Positions 9,001 to 17,949 of a stretch of 64,000 nucleotides of DNA are shown one piece after another; the first letter of the stretch is position 1, and each line of letters starts with the position of its first letter. The stretch is from the NCBI GenBank assembly GCA_903823115.1, contig CAIJRN010000019.1, positions 1 to 64,000 on the forward strand. The letters run 5' to 3'. The position numbers and the translations under genes are program-made. The notes under the pieces are model-generated. The model searched no databases. It was not told where the DNA came from and saw nothing but the letters and a program-made list of their open reading frames with translations. The DNA is from an uncultured cyanobacterium (GTDB taxonomy: Bacteria; Cyanobacteriota; Cyanobacteriia; PCC-6307; Cyanobiaceae).

Positions 9001-11549
9001 GCCGATCTCCCCTGGCCACAAAGGTGATCGTCGGCCTGCCCCACTGGGCGGTGGGCGGGCCGTGCGTCTTCGCCGAGCGCTTGGTGCGCGGCTTGAGGGG
9101 ACGTGGCTGGGATGCCTCGGTCCTGCTCACCGAGGCGGGGTGCACCAAGGTGTCGGCGCCGACGAGCTCCGCCTTCCCTCCTGTCGACATCCCCTGCCAC
9201 AGGCTGCCGGTACGCCCGGACGACCCCTGGGGGGTGCGCTGGGAGGCAATCATCCGCACGCTCGAGACCTCCGCGCCCTGCCACTACCTCATGCTCCACG
9301 ACTGGCGGAACAACGTTGTCGCCCCCCGGCTCTCCGACCGGGTGACGCTCATCGGGCTCCTTCAGGCCGACAACGAACTCGACTTCGAGCAGGCCGGCAG
9401 GCTCGGCCCCTTCTGGAACGCGATCGTGGCTGTCGCCGACCCGCTCCAGTTCGCGTTCGCCCACCGCTTCCCCCACCTTGCCCACCGCGCCCTCACGATC
9501 CGCAACTGCGTTCCCGATCACCCCGAGCCTCCGCCCAAACCCCAGACCGGCCCGCTGCGGATCGCCTACTCCGGTGAGCTGCGCCGCTCACAAAAACGGC
9601 TCGACGACATGATTGCCGTGGCTACGGCCCTTACGGCCAGGGGGCTGGCCTTCGAGCTCACGCTGTATGGCGATGGCGAATACCGGGAGGAGCTTGAAGC
9701 GCTCGCCGCCCCGCTTGTGGCGGCGGGGAGGGTGCGGTTCGCGGGGCGACTCCCCGCCTCCAGCCTTACCGATGCGATGGCCGACCAGCATGTCTTCCTG
9801 CTCACGTCGCAATTTGAGGGTCTCTCGATCGCGATGTTGGAGGCGATGAGCCGCGGCTGCGTGCCGGTGGTGTCGGAGCTCGTCACGCAGTCGCTCGTCG
9901 TCCGCGATGGCATCAACGGCTTGACATGCCCCGTCGGCGACATCGGTAGCTTCGCCACGAATCTCGCCCGCCTCGCCGGCGATCCGGCGCTCCGTGAGCG
10001 CCTCTCGCAGGCCGCCTTCGAGACGATCCGCACCGGAGGCCATCGCATCGAGGACATGCTCGATGGCTACGAAGCACTCTTCGCCCGCCTCGACGCCCAG
10101 GTCGAATCGGGGGCGTTCAGGCGGTGGTGCGACTGGCTGCGGCTGCCTCCTGAACGCGTGGGCACGACGGAGATCCTCACGGCATTGCCGGGGGACCCCT
10201 GCGGCCGTCTCGCCCTCGATCTCGACTTCATCAACGCCGTTCCGGTGTGGCCCGGTCGCCCGTCGCTCCCCGCCGCACCTTCCCTGCCCCCGGCCCGGCC
10301 GACGGCGCCGCCTCCCTTCGAGGCTCACAAGGTGATCGTCTCGGCAGTGGGGGGGCAGATCAGCGGTGTCGACACGTTCACCGTCCACCTCCTGCGGCGC
10401 CTCCGCGGGATGGGAATCGATGCCCGCGTCCATGGCAACCGCGAACTCGCCGATCGCAGCGGCCTGGCGATCGCCGCCGATATTCCGGTCGACCCCCGCG
10501 AGACGCCGACCTGGATGGGATGGCCGCAAGCTTGGCAGGCGATGGTCGACCACCTCGAATCCCAGGCCCCCTGCATCTACATCCCCAACTACGACTACGA
10601 ATACTCCGGGATCATTCCCCGCCTCTCCGAGAGGGTCCGCGTCGTGACGATCTGCCACAGCGACGATCCGATGCACTATGAGCACACCGCGCGGCTGGCG
10701 CACGCCTCCGACGCGATCGTCGCCGTGAGCAGCGCGATCCGGTGCCACCTCGAGGGGCTCCTGCCGAACCTCACCGGCAGAATGCACACGATCCCTTATG
10801 GCATTCCCGGGCTCGCCACAGTCTCCTCCGCACTCCCTCCTCCGGAGGGCGTCCTCCGCGTGGTCTACATCGGCCGCATGATGCGCTACCAGAAACGCGC
10901 CAACGACGTCATTGCCATCGCCGCGGCCCTCGATCGGCGCGGCATCCCCTTCGAGCTGCTCGTTGTCGGCGACGGGCCGGAACGGACGGCGATGGAGCAG
11001 CAGGGTCGCCGGCTCGTCATGCGACGGAAGCTCGCCTTCCTGGGAACACAGCCCAACGACGACGTTCTCGATCTCCTCGGCAGCTGCGATGCCTTCCTCC
11101 TTCCCTCGGCGTTCGAGGGATTGAGTGTGGGGATGCTCGAGGCGATGGCGCGCGGCGCCGTGCCGGTCGTCAGCGCCATCCGCAGCGGTGTGCCGGACGT
11201 CATCCGCCACGGCGAGAACGGCCTCGTCGTTCCTGTCGGCGACATCGAGGCTTTTGCCGACGCCCTCGCCCTTCTCCAGGCCAACCCGCAGGTCCGCGGG
11301 CTCCTGGCAGCGGAAGCGATGCGGACGATCCGCGATGAGGGCTACCTCGTCGACACGATGTTCGAGCGCTACCTCGCCCTCTTCAGAGAGGTGGCCGCGG
11401 CGCCGTCGCTTCGCATCGCGGGGCCGTTGCTGCCACCAGCGCATCTCCGCGCCGAGGGGACATTCTCCGCCTGGGCCCGGCGCGTCGCTTCCGATCCGCT
11501 CGCCTCGGCGGAACGCGTCTTGGGCCGGTTGGTGGCACGCTCGTCCTGA
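8997..11549 (+). CDS. tandem double GT4 glycosyltransferase
   Basis: Starting at the ATG that overlaps the UbiA stop (ATGA), this 850-residue protein contains two GT4-type glycosyltransferase units. The first covers about 1-390 (LRIAYSGELRRSQKRLDD; FEGLSIAMLEAMSRGCVPVV) and the second about 440-800 (LRVVYIGRMMRYQKRAND; FEGLSVGMLEAMARGAVPVV). Both keep the E-x7-E-like nucleotide-sugar motif and are similar in layout, pointing to duplication within the gene. They are joined by a Pro/Ala-rich linker near 425-440. The protein is predicted to be cytosolic or membrane-associated and to add two successive sugars to a lipid or glycan acceptor. Being coupled to UbiA, it could glycosylate the prenylated product. 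Confidence 0.8.
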   Translation: MSRSPLATKVIVGLPHWAVGGPCVFAERLVRGLRGRGWDASVLLTEAGCTKVSAPTSSAFPPVDIPCHRLPVRPDDPWGVRWEAIIRTLETSAPCHYLMLHDWRNNVVAPRLSDRVTLIGLLQADNELDFEQAGRLGPFWNAIVAVADPLQFAFAHRFPHLAHRALTIRNCVPDHPEPPPKPQTGPLRIAYSGELRRSQKRLDDMIAVATALTARGLAFELTLYGDGEYREELEALAAPLVAAGRVRFAGRLPASSLTDAMADQHVFLLTSQFEGLSIAMLEAMSRGCVPVVSELVTQSLVVRDGINGLTCPVGDIGSFATNLARLAGDPALRERLSQAAFETIRTGGHRIEDMLDGYEALFARLDAQVESGAFRRWCDWLRLPPERVGTTEILTALPGDPCGRLALDLDFINAVPVWPGRPSLPAAPSLPPARPTAPPPFEAHKVIVSAVGGQISGVDTFTVHLLRRLRGMGIDARVHGNRELADRSGLAIAADIPVDPRETPTWMGWPQAWQAMVDHLESQAPCIYIPNYDYEYSGIIPRLSERVRVVTICHSDDPMHYEHTARLAHASDAIVAVSSAIRCHLEGLLPNLTGRMHTIPYGIPGLATVSSALPPPEGVLRVVYIGRMMRYQKRANDVIAIAAALDRRGIPFELLVVGDGPERTAMEQQGRRLVMRRKLAFLGTQPNDDVLDLLGSCDAFLLPSAFEGLSVGMLEAMARGAVPVVSAIRSGVPDVIRHGENGLVVPVGDIEAFADALALLQANPQVRGLLAAEAMRTIRDEGYLVDTMFERYLALFREVAAAPSLRIAGPLLPPAHLRAEGTFSAWARRVASDPLASAERVLGRLVARSS

Positions 11550-11563
11550 GACGGACTTGCGCG

Positions 11564-12742
11564 TCACCGTCGGACGGGCAGGCTCCTCAGTCCGCGCACC
11601 CGTTCATGGCGTCGCCATGACGGCCGAAACGTGCGCGGGTCGGAGACGTCGAGATGCAATTCCCCCAGTCGCGCGTTGATCCTCGTGAACACGATTCGTG
11701 CTTCGGTGCGTGACAGCAGCGCCCCGGGGCAGCCGTGGATCCCGATACCGAAGGCCAGGTGCGGGTTGGGTGCCCGCCCGATATCGAATCGATCGGCATC
11801 GGCGAACACGGATGGGTCGCGGTTCGCCGCGCCGAGACAGGCGAGGATCCGGTCCCCGGCAGCGATTGACTGCCCGCCGATCTCCATCGGCTCCTTCGCC
11901 GCGCGCACGGAGGGGAAGTGGGTGGGGCTCTCGAAGCGGAGCATCTCCTCCACCGCCGGGCCGATGAGCTCCGGGTCCTCCCTCACACGGGCGTATTGGT
12001 CCGGATGCCGCAGGAGCAGGAGCATGCCGTTCCCGAGCAGACTGGATGTCGTCTCGTAGCCGGCAAGGAGCAGCAATACGCAGGTGGCAAGCACCTCTGT
12101 CATCGAGGCCCGCCCCCCGTGGGCTTGGGCCGCCAGGAGCGGGGTGACGAGATCTTCGCCGGGGCAGCTTTCGCGTTCGCGGATGATCCCCGCGAAGTAA
12201 TCAGAGAGCCGCCCCATGTTCCGCGCCGACACCTCGGGGCCTCCCGCCATGTCAGCGCAGGCCCTCAGCATCGGAAGATCGGCGATGGGGAGGCCAAGAA
12301 GACCCATCATCACCCTCCCTGGGATTCGATCGGCGAAGTGCTCCACGAAGTCGAATTGGGAGAGTTCGGCGATGCTGTCGATCTGTTCATCGGTGAGCGC
12401 TGCGATCCGCGATTCGAGGGCCCGAACTCCCGCCCCGCCAAACGCATCGGCCACGAGGCTGCGGAGCCGGCCGTGATCGGGAGGGTCGTGGGCCAGCATT
12501 GTGTCGCCGAGCACTCCGGCCTTCTCCGTCCGATTGGTCACCAACGGATTCCGGAATAGTGCCGACACCTGATCATGACGGGAGACAATCCAGGCCCCGT
12601 GCGCTGGGGAATGGAAAGGGCCCGGCTGGGCGAGCCATCGGTTGTAGGTCGGGTAGGGATCGAACCGGAACGCTTCCGCCGCGGCGTCGACCACTGGATC
12701 GTGGAGGGTCAGCGTCTGCCGGGCTGCCGAATGATGGAGCAC
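11564..12742 (-). CDS. cytochrome P450
   Basis: A 392-residue soluble bacterial-type P450. The I-helix oxygen-activation motif is LLAGYETT (225-232), the K-helix ExxR is E266-R269 (EEMLRF), and the heme-binding loop is FGIGIHGCPG (331-340) with Cys338 as iron ligand. Length and motif spacing are normal for class I CYPs, which need separate ferredoxin partners; none is encoded nearby. It converges on the glycosyltransferase gene (14 bases between ends). The sulfotransferase reading frame upstream overlaps its start by 34 bases on the same strand. It is likely a tailoring hydroxylase for the island product; the substrate is not predictable. Confidence 0.9.
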   Translation of the reverse strand: MLHHSAARQTLTLHDPVVDAAAEAFRFDPYPTYNRWLAQPGPFHSPAHGAWIVSRHDQVSALFRNPLVTNRTEKAGVLGDTMLAHDPPDHGRLRSLVADAFGGAGVRALESRIAALTDEQIDSIAELSQFDFVEHFADRIPGRVMMGLLGLPIADLPMLRACADMAGGPEVSARNMGRLSDYFAGIIRERESCPGEDLVTPLLAAQAHGGRASMTEVLATCVLLLLAGYETTSSLLGNGMLLLLRHPDQYARVREDPELIGPAVEEMLRFESPTHFPSVRAAKEPMEIGGQSIAAGDRILACLGAANRDPSVFADADRFDIGRAPNPHLAFGIGIHGCPGALLSRTEARIVFTRINARLGELHLDVSDPRTFRPSWRRHERVRGLRSLPVRR

Positions 12743-13737
12743 GTTGCCATGCCCCCGCCATCCTCTCCAGCGAGAATGGCATCGCAGCGAGCGAGCCAGC
12801 CGATGGCATGCCCCCCGAACCGCTCGGCCAGGGCAGCGATCCCCGGCCGAGATGTCCGGGCCATCTCACGCAGCACCTCCGGCGGAATAACCGCCTTATT
12901 GCCCACGGATTGGTGACCCCTGCTCCTTGCCTCAGCGAGAGCTTGCGGCTCGGCGGGGTCGACGCCGAGGAAGGTCAGCACGCGCAGCAACATTCCTTCT
13001 GGATCGGCGAGGATGTCGTCATACCAACCGATAAAGAACCGCTCCGGCGGTACATGCGCCTCCCAGGTATCGATCGTGCGCAGGTAGTCGTTGCGCGCAT
13101 TGACGCGGTCTGAGGCGAAGAATCTCATTGGATCGGGCTGGGGAGGGATGCCGAGACCTCGGGACTCCCGCGACTCCATCTGCCATTGCGAGCACATCCG
13201 CGACAGCGGCTCGCGGAGGATGAAGATCACCTTCACATCCGGGGACAGGCGGGCGACATGTCGGACACCGGCGTCATCGAGGAGGGCATAGGCGGGGGTG
13301 ATCTCTCCCTTCAGCCGCCCGGCGCCTGCGACAAATTGACGACGGTACCAAGCATCGTCCTTAGCCCCCGGGAGATGGAACGAGGCGGCCCGCCTCACTT
13401 CCATTCCGTTCGCCGCCGACAGCCCACCGCGAACGATCTTCTGCATGGTCTATCCAACGCGCTGACGCCAGCCCCGCTCCGCGGCCCCCTGTCCGACAAG
13501 CCCAGACCACAGGCTCCTGACCTGTGTGAACTGCGGGCCTCGGCCTGTGAGGCGATCAAAGTAATGGAGCTCCTTCGTCCCGGGGAGGTAGAGCTGCGGA
13601 TGCCGTTGCAGGCACCGATAGAGCCAGGTGGTACCTGCCCTCTGGGCACCGATGCCGAGAAAGTCGACGGTGGGGAGCATCATCAACGGGACCGTCTTAG
13701 GTGGATGGCTACTGAAAGTGGACGGCGATCGAGACAT
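12709..13737 (-). pseudogene. sulfotransferase interrupted by an in-frame TAG
   Basis: Reading from ATG 13737, the frame gives the PAPS loop VDFLGIGAQRAGTTWLYRCL and KELHYFD, then reaches TAG at 13452-13450. One codon later the same frame continues at 13446 for 245 residues with KGEITPAYALL, VKVIFILREPLSRMCSQWQM (the 3'-phosphate-binding Arg-Ser segment) and a normal C-terminal part. Read through, it would be a 342-residue NDST-like sulfotransferase. The downstream frame alone lacks the PAPS loop and would be inactive. A single nonsense mutation, a sequencing error or amber readthrough are the options; the first is favoured because other genes in this island also carry single stops. Confidence 0.75.
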
Positions 13738-13840
13738 TCCTAGAGGATTTTAGCCCGCAAAGACATCGCCTTGATTCACCCCCCGCGCTCTCGCTTGTAA
13801 GCTGGCATCAAGGGGCTCCTAACGAGCCTTTGCCCCCCCG

Positions 13841-14998
13841 GTGCCCGACTGCATTCTCCATTACGGCTTCCCGAAGACCGGCTCGACCGCCATCCAACGG
13901 GCGCTGTCGGAGCACTTGGCCGATCCCCGCTTCGTCTACTCGCACTTCCAGGATCCGATCCACGACCACGGCAATCACAGCCGCGCCATGGCCACCGCCT
14001 TCAGCGACCGGCCGGAGGTGTATCACACCCATGTGGCGGAGGGTGTTTCAGCCGGGATGCTTCTGCAGGAACGTGGCAGGTTGCTCGGCCGCCTCGACGA
14101 TGAAATCACGGCCCTTGCCGAAAGAACCTTCCTCCTCTCCAACGAGAGCCTGAGCTTCCTCCGCATCAACGGCTTGCATCGGCTCCGTCAGTTTCTCGAG
14201 GAGCGCCATCTCAGCACCCGGCCCGTCGGCTACATCCGCACCCTGCGGGAAAACTTCGAGGCTTCGTTTGTCGAGAAACTCAAGCATCGGCAGAGTTCGC
14301 TCGATGATTTCTTTGAAGGTAGGGCCATAGGACCACGCTCCCAGATCACCACCCTCGACAAGGTGTTCGGACAGGCAAACGTCCTGATTTGGAAGTACGA
14401 ACGTCGCTCGTTCCCAGGCGGATGTGTTGTGGCAGACTTCTGTCAACGGCTGGGAATTGATCGCCCTGCCGTGATCGATCGGGAAGCCAACCGTTCACTC
14501 TGCTTGCCAGCTGTTCAGCTACTCCTTACCTACCGTCATTTCCTCCCTGCATCCCCACCGGGCCGCCGAACGATTGAACAAAACTCCGCCCTGATCGCGG
14601 TCCTCGGCGAGATTGCCGGGCCGAGGTTCCGCTTCCACCCCCTTCTTCTCGAACCGGTGATCCGCGAGCACGGCAACCACCTCGATTGGCTCGAGGAGCG
14701 TGTCGGGGCGTCGCTCCGCGACGGCATGGACGACGACGCTGGACCATCGATCCGCAGCGAGGAGGACCTCCTCGACTTCTCCCCGGAGTCGCTCGACTGG
14801 CTTGCCTGGCGCACCGGCTGCGCCGCCGGCAGCCTGGCCGGTAAAGATCCCCGCGCCGTGGCCGAGGCCGTCGATCGTCTCCGGAAGATCGCCGTCGCCG
14901 AGCAGGTCGCTGCCCAGCGAAAAGCGGTCGGTCTCCCCGCCCGGCTCCGGCAGCGGAGCCGCAGGCTTCTGGCCAGCTTCGGGCGCTGGTCACGATGA
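13841..14998 (+). CDS. sulfotransferase-like protein
   Basis: A 385-residue protein that starts at GTG 13841 with CILHYGFPKTGSTAIQRAL, a PAPS-type loop. STRPVGYIRTLRENFEASFVEKL at about 124-146 fits the 3'-phosphate-binding region, although the pattern is divergent. The C-terminal third (after about 290) is rich in charged helices and has no recognised domain. Similar long P-loop proteins occur in polysaccharide loci of marine bacteria. Its stop overlaps the ATG of the truncated glycosyltransferase that follows (ATGA), so the two were once an operon. Activity and substrate are inferred from the fold only. Confidence 0.6.
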   Translation: MPDCILHYGFPKTGSTAIQRALSEHLADPRFVYSHFQDPIHDHGNHSRAMATAFSDRPEVYHTHVAEGVSAGMLLQERGRLLGRLDDEITALAERTFLLSNESLSFLRINGLHRLRQFLEERHLSTRPVGYIRTLRENFEASFVEKLKHRQSSLDDFFEGRAIGPRSQITTLDKVFGQANVLIWKYERRSFPGGCVVADFCQRLGIDRPAVIDREANRSLCLPAVQLLLTYRHFLPASPPGRRTIEQNSALIAVLGEIAGPRFRFHPLLLEPVIREHGNHLDWLEERVGASLRDGMDDDAGPSIRSEEDLLDFSPESLDWLAWRTGCAAGSLAGKDPRAVAEAVDRLRKIAVAEQVAAQRKAVGLPARLRQRSRRLLASFGRWSR

Positions 14999-15140
14999 AA
15001 ATCCTCCTGCTCAACGCCTAAGGAGTGCTGGCGTTGGCCACCGAGTGCATCGTGCTCTCGTTCCGTCACGCACTGCGCCGCCGCGGGCACGAAGCCCGGT
15101 TGTTCGCATCGACGGCTGCGGTCAGCCGGGCTACCGAATC
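14995..15140 (+). pseudogene. GT4 glycosyltransferase N-terminal stub
   Basis: ATG 14995 overlaps the preceding stop and encodes MKILLLNA followed directly by TAA (15019-15021). After the stop the same frame goes on with TECIVLSFRHALRRRGHEARLF, the first beta-alpha unit of a GT-B glycosyltransferase. Homology by eye fades after about 15140 and no full-length frame follows. This is the remnant of a glycosyltransferase that lost most of its body and also carries a nonsense codon at position 9. Confidence 0.6.
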
Positions 15141-15340
15141 TCGCCGAGGCCACGGGCTACGGCACGACTGGCACCCTGCGCCCCCCTCCAGGTCGCCAAT
15201 CCTTTGGCGGCACCGTACGGCGGGCCACTGGGCTCCGATGCTCCGCCGAGGTGATCGCCGTCACCACCGTCGGTCTCAGGCTCTTTTGCTGGGCTTTCCG
15301 CTAGCGACCCGGACCAGGGCCGGGCGTGAACGCTTGGTGC

Positions 15341-16588
15341 TCATGGGGCCGCTCGCCCGCCGATGTCTCCAAAAACCTGCTCGAGCCGATCGGCGAATGA
15401 TGCGCACGCATCAGCGGGCACATCTCGGGCGACGCGATCCGCTGCGGCTTTGCCGATCGCCTCCCATTCGTGCCGGCGCAGCCACGCCCGCTCGAGCGCG
15501 GCGTCGTAGTCGTGCTCGGTGGCCGCCCCGGCCACGAAGCCCTCCACGCCGTCGTCGACCAGTTCCCGCGCCCCTCCGGCTGCGGCCACGATCGGCACCC
15601 TGCCGCACTGCATAGCCTCGACCTGCGCCAGCGCCAGCCCCTCCGCGCGCGAGGGGAGGACGAGGGCGTGATGGTCCCGCCAGACGGCGGTGATATCGGC
15701 AACCTGCCCGTGGAATCGGACGTTCGAAAGGCCGAGAAATCGGGCCAGATCGCGGAGCCCCTGCTCCATCGGCCCCTCGCCGTAGAAATCGACGTCGAGT
15801 GCACGGCCGCGCCAGCGGTCGCGGGCGAGAACGTTGAGGAGGACGTCCTGCCCCTTCTCCATCGGCCACATCCTCCCGACGCAGGCGAGACGGAGCCGAC
15901 CGTCACGGGATGCAGGCCAGGGGAGCGGCCCGGAGGTGTTCACGAGGGTGGGGTTGCGGACCACCTCGGCCCGGTCAATTTGTTGTCCGAGCTGCTGCTC
16001 GGTGATCCGTCGGTTGTGTTCCGAGACGAAGTAGACCCGTCGGGCGCCGCGGTAGGCGTTGGCGTAAACCCTCCGCAGGCTGTCGTGGGGCCAGTCGGTC
16101 TCCGACGACTTCTGGCAGATGATCACATAGGGCACCCGCGCCGCCCGACAGATGTCGGGAAGGTTGACCGGGCAGATGCCGTCGTAGGAGCCCCCCTGCG
16201 ACACCACAGCGAAGTCAGCGCGGCAACGACGCAGTTTCAGCGACAACCAGAGGTTGCGGGCATGAAAGGACGGGCCCGCGAAGCGCGGCAGGAACCGGAG
16301 GACCGCATCGGGGGCCGCCTCCTCGACCCCGCCAACCCGGAAGCCGCCCAGGCTGATCCCGGCCTGCCTCAGAGCCTCCCATCGCGGGTGGAGCGGTCCC
16401 CAGGGCCAAGGGCGGCTGCGGGCTGCACGGACATGAAATCCTCTGCTCCGGAGGGCCAGCGCGGCGCCGCTCCACAGCTCCTCGCTCCCTCCCCAGAGGA
16501 GCGGGCAGGAGGTGAGAAACATGATCCGTCCTCGCGGCAGATCGTCTCGTTTTGAGGGAGAAGGGGCCGGATCGCTCATGCAGGCCAC
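15341..16588 (-). CDS. GT4 family glycosyltransferase
   Basis: A 415-residue GT-B glycosyltransferase. The N-terminal domain opens with GRIMFLTSCPLLWGGSEELW (about 20-39), the acceptor-side glycine-rich loop. The C-terminal domain has LRLACVGRMWPMEKGQDVLL and SRAEGLALAQVEAMQCGRVP, the GT4 nucleotide-sugar site with the E-x7-E pattern. The protein is full length; the start may be the second Met (residue 4). It is intact among decayed neighbours, on the opposite strand to the sulfotransferase-like gene. It probably transfers a hexose to a lipid-linked or glycan acceptor in the cytosol. Confidence 0.85.
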   Translation of the reverse strand: MACMSDPAPSPSKRDDLPRGRIMFLTSCPLLWGGSEELWSGAALALRSRGFHVRAARSRPWPWGPLHPRWEALRQAGISLGGFRVGGVEEAAPDAVLRFLPRFAGPSFHARNLWLSLKLRRCRADFAVVSQGGSYDGICPVNLPDICRAARVPYVIICQKSSETDWPHDSLRRVYANAYRGARRVYFVSEHNRRITEQQLGQQIDRAEVVRNPTLVNTSGPLPWPASRDGRLRLACVGRMWPMEKGQDVLLNVLARDRWRGRALDVDFYGEGPMEQGLRDLARFLGLSNVRFHGQVADITAVWRDHHALVLPSRAEGLALAQVEAMQCGRVPIVAAAGGARELVDDGVEGFVAGAATEHDYDAALERAWLRRHEWEAIGKAAADRVARDVPADACASFADRLEQVFGDIGGRAAP

Positions 16589-16775
16589 ACCAACCAGGAG
16601 GCTGGAGAGAGGGCAGAACTCACGTCATGAATCCAGCTGATTCCCCCACGAGTGTTCCACAGGCTTGCACCGGAGGGCAGCGCCAACGCCGGTTGGCAGA
16701 GGGGCCTGCCCACTCCCTCAGGGGCGCGTTCGCCCTTCCCCTGCCAGCTGGCCCCGGCAGTCATGAACCGGGGCG

Positions 16776-17618
16776 TCATCGTCCTGAGGGGAGGATCGCC
16801 CGGCACGCCTCGGCAAGCTTCACCGCGGCCAGCGCGTGCATTTCCGGGCTGGGGTAATACCGGTTGGCGAGCATGCGCCCCTCCAGAACAGTGCCGGGGA
16901 GGGGCTCCGCCGCGGGCCAGAGTCGCTGCGGCAGCCCCGCCGACGAGACGCACTCCACGACGCCGTCGGCATGTGTTCGGATCTGGTCAAGCATGACGTC
17001 ATCGACAAGCTGTGGATGGGCGTTGAGGATCCCGTGAAGCTTCCGGTCGTCGATGGCGTAGCGAGACGGCCGCTTCGACAGCTACAGGAGAATCTTCGGC
17101 GAGTGGACGCCCTGCAGGAGGCGAATCATGTTGCTCACGTAGTTTTGTCGCGTTTCTTCGACGACACGCCGCACCGTTGCCGGATCGGTGGATTCCATGA
17201 GCAGGTGCAGAAACGTCTCGAAACGCATCACGCTTCCGTCGGAGCGTCGGACACCGAGAGCCCCGCGCGTGGGATCGCAAGCGAAGAGCGAATTGCTCTC
17301 GCTCCGGGCCGCGAGCACCTGGACGACGACGGCCTCCGCTCCGTTGAGCCACTCGCCCCATGCTCCGCGCAGAAAGGTCGACGGACCGGCCCCCGCCACA
17401 CCCACATTGAGGACCTGCATTCCCAGCTGGCGCGCCAACAGTTCAGGAAACGGTTCCCGGCAGAACCTGCCGAAGGTCTGAGCCGCCCCGAGACAGACCA
17501 CCTACGGGCGCGTCCGGTCGACCGGAGGGCCCCGCAGCTTGATGCTCTTGTCGAAGGGGCAATCCCATAGGGCGTAATCGAGATGCGGGCTGTCGAAACG
17601 CTGGTAGTCGCTCCCCAT
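16776..17618 (-). pseudogene. DUF6473-like protein with two in-frame TAG codons
   Basis: From ATG 17618 the frame reads LDYALWDCPFDKSIKLRGPP, then TAG at 17504-17502, VVCLGAAQTFGRF, NVGVAGAGPSTFLRG, YVSNMIRLLQGV, HSPKILL, TAG at 17084-17082, LSKRPSRYAIDD, VECVSSAGLPQRL and NRYYPSPEMH, ending at 16776. As I recall DUF6473, a GDSL-esterase-like family often found beside sulfotransferases, it has Tyr at the first interrupted site and Trp at the second. No shift of frame is needed over about 280 codons. Two independent nonsense mutations are the simplest explanation. The family assignment is from memory. Confidence 0.6.
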
Positions 17619-17639
17619 CGTGCTTTTCCTGCTCCGGTG

Positions 17640-17940
17640 ATCTCGGCGCATTGGCGCCTCGTGAGAACGGAGGGGAGTCAGGATAGCGGACGCCGAGCGG
17701 CGCATCGACCAGAACCAGGGGAAGTCCTCGAAGCCATCGAAATCCCAGGTGGCAGCGATCACGGCCGCAGGGGCGCCGACGGCGGCCAGGACGAGTGCGT
17801 CGCGGATCGAGCGGTTGCGGTAGCCGAATTCCCGGAAGCAGCGCCCGAGCGTGTTCATGCCCGACTTGGCGATCCCCACCCCGAACACCTTGGGCAGCGC
17901 GTCGACCTGGCCTTCCGAGCGGACCGAATCGGCCCCGATC
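17640..17940 (-). pseudogene. sulfotransferase fragment, paralogue of the 5261 gene
   Basis: Minus-strand codons give PKVFGVGIAKSGMNTLGRCF through GFEDFPWFW, nearly collinear with the protein at 5261-5965. The bases are about 78% identical by eye over roughly 220 positions. Downstream the frame shifts (traces of RYPDS are in another frame) and the C-terminal half is gone. The N-terminal side is cut by IS debris at about 17950. The DUF6473-like gene starts immediately beyond the decayed end. Confidence 0.7.
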
Positions 17941-17949
17941 GCCCCTCCC

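Noticed and set aside
9588-11567. 659-codon minus-strand open frame
   Set aside because: It is exactly opposite the double GT4 gene, has Arg/His/Glu-rich low-complexity composition and no domain. GC-rich codon bias opens antisense frames.
12709-17618. Genome-wide recoding of TAG to an amino acid
   Set aside because: Island genes are also broken by TAA and TGA, and other genes in the window end normally at TAG, so ordinary nonsense mutation explains the pattern better.
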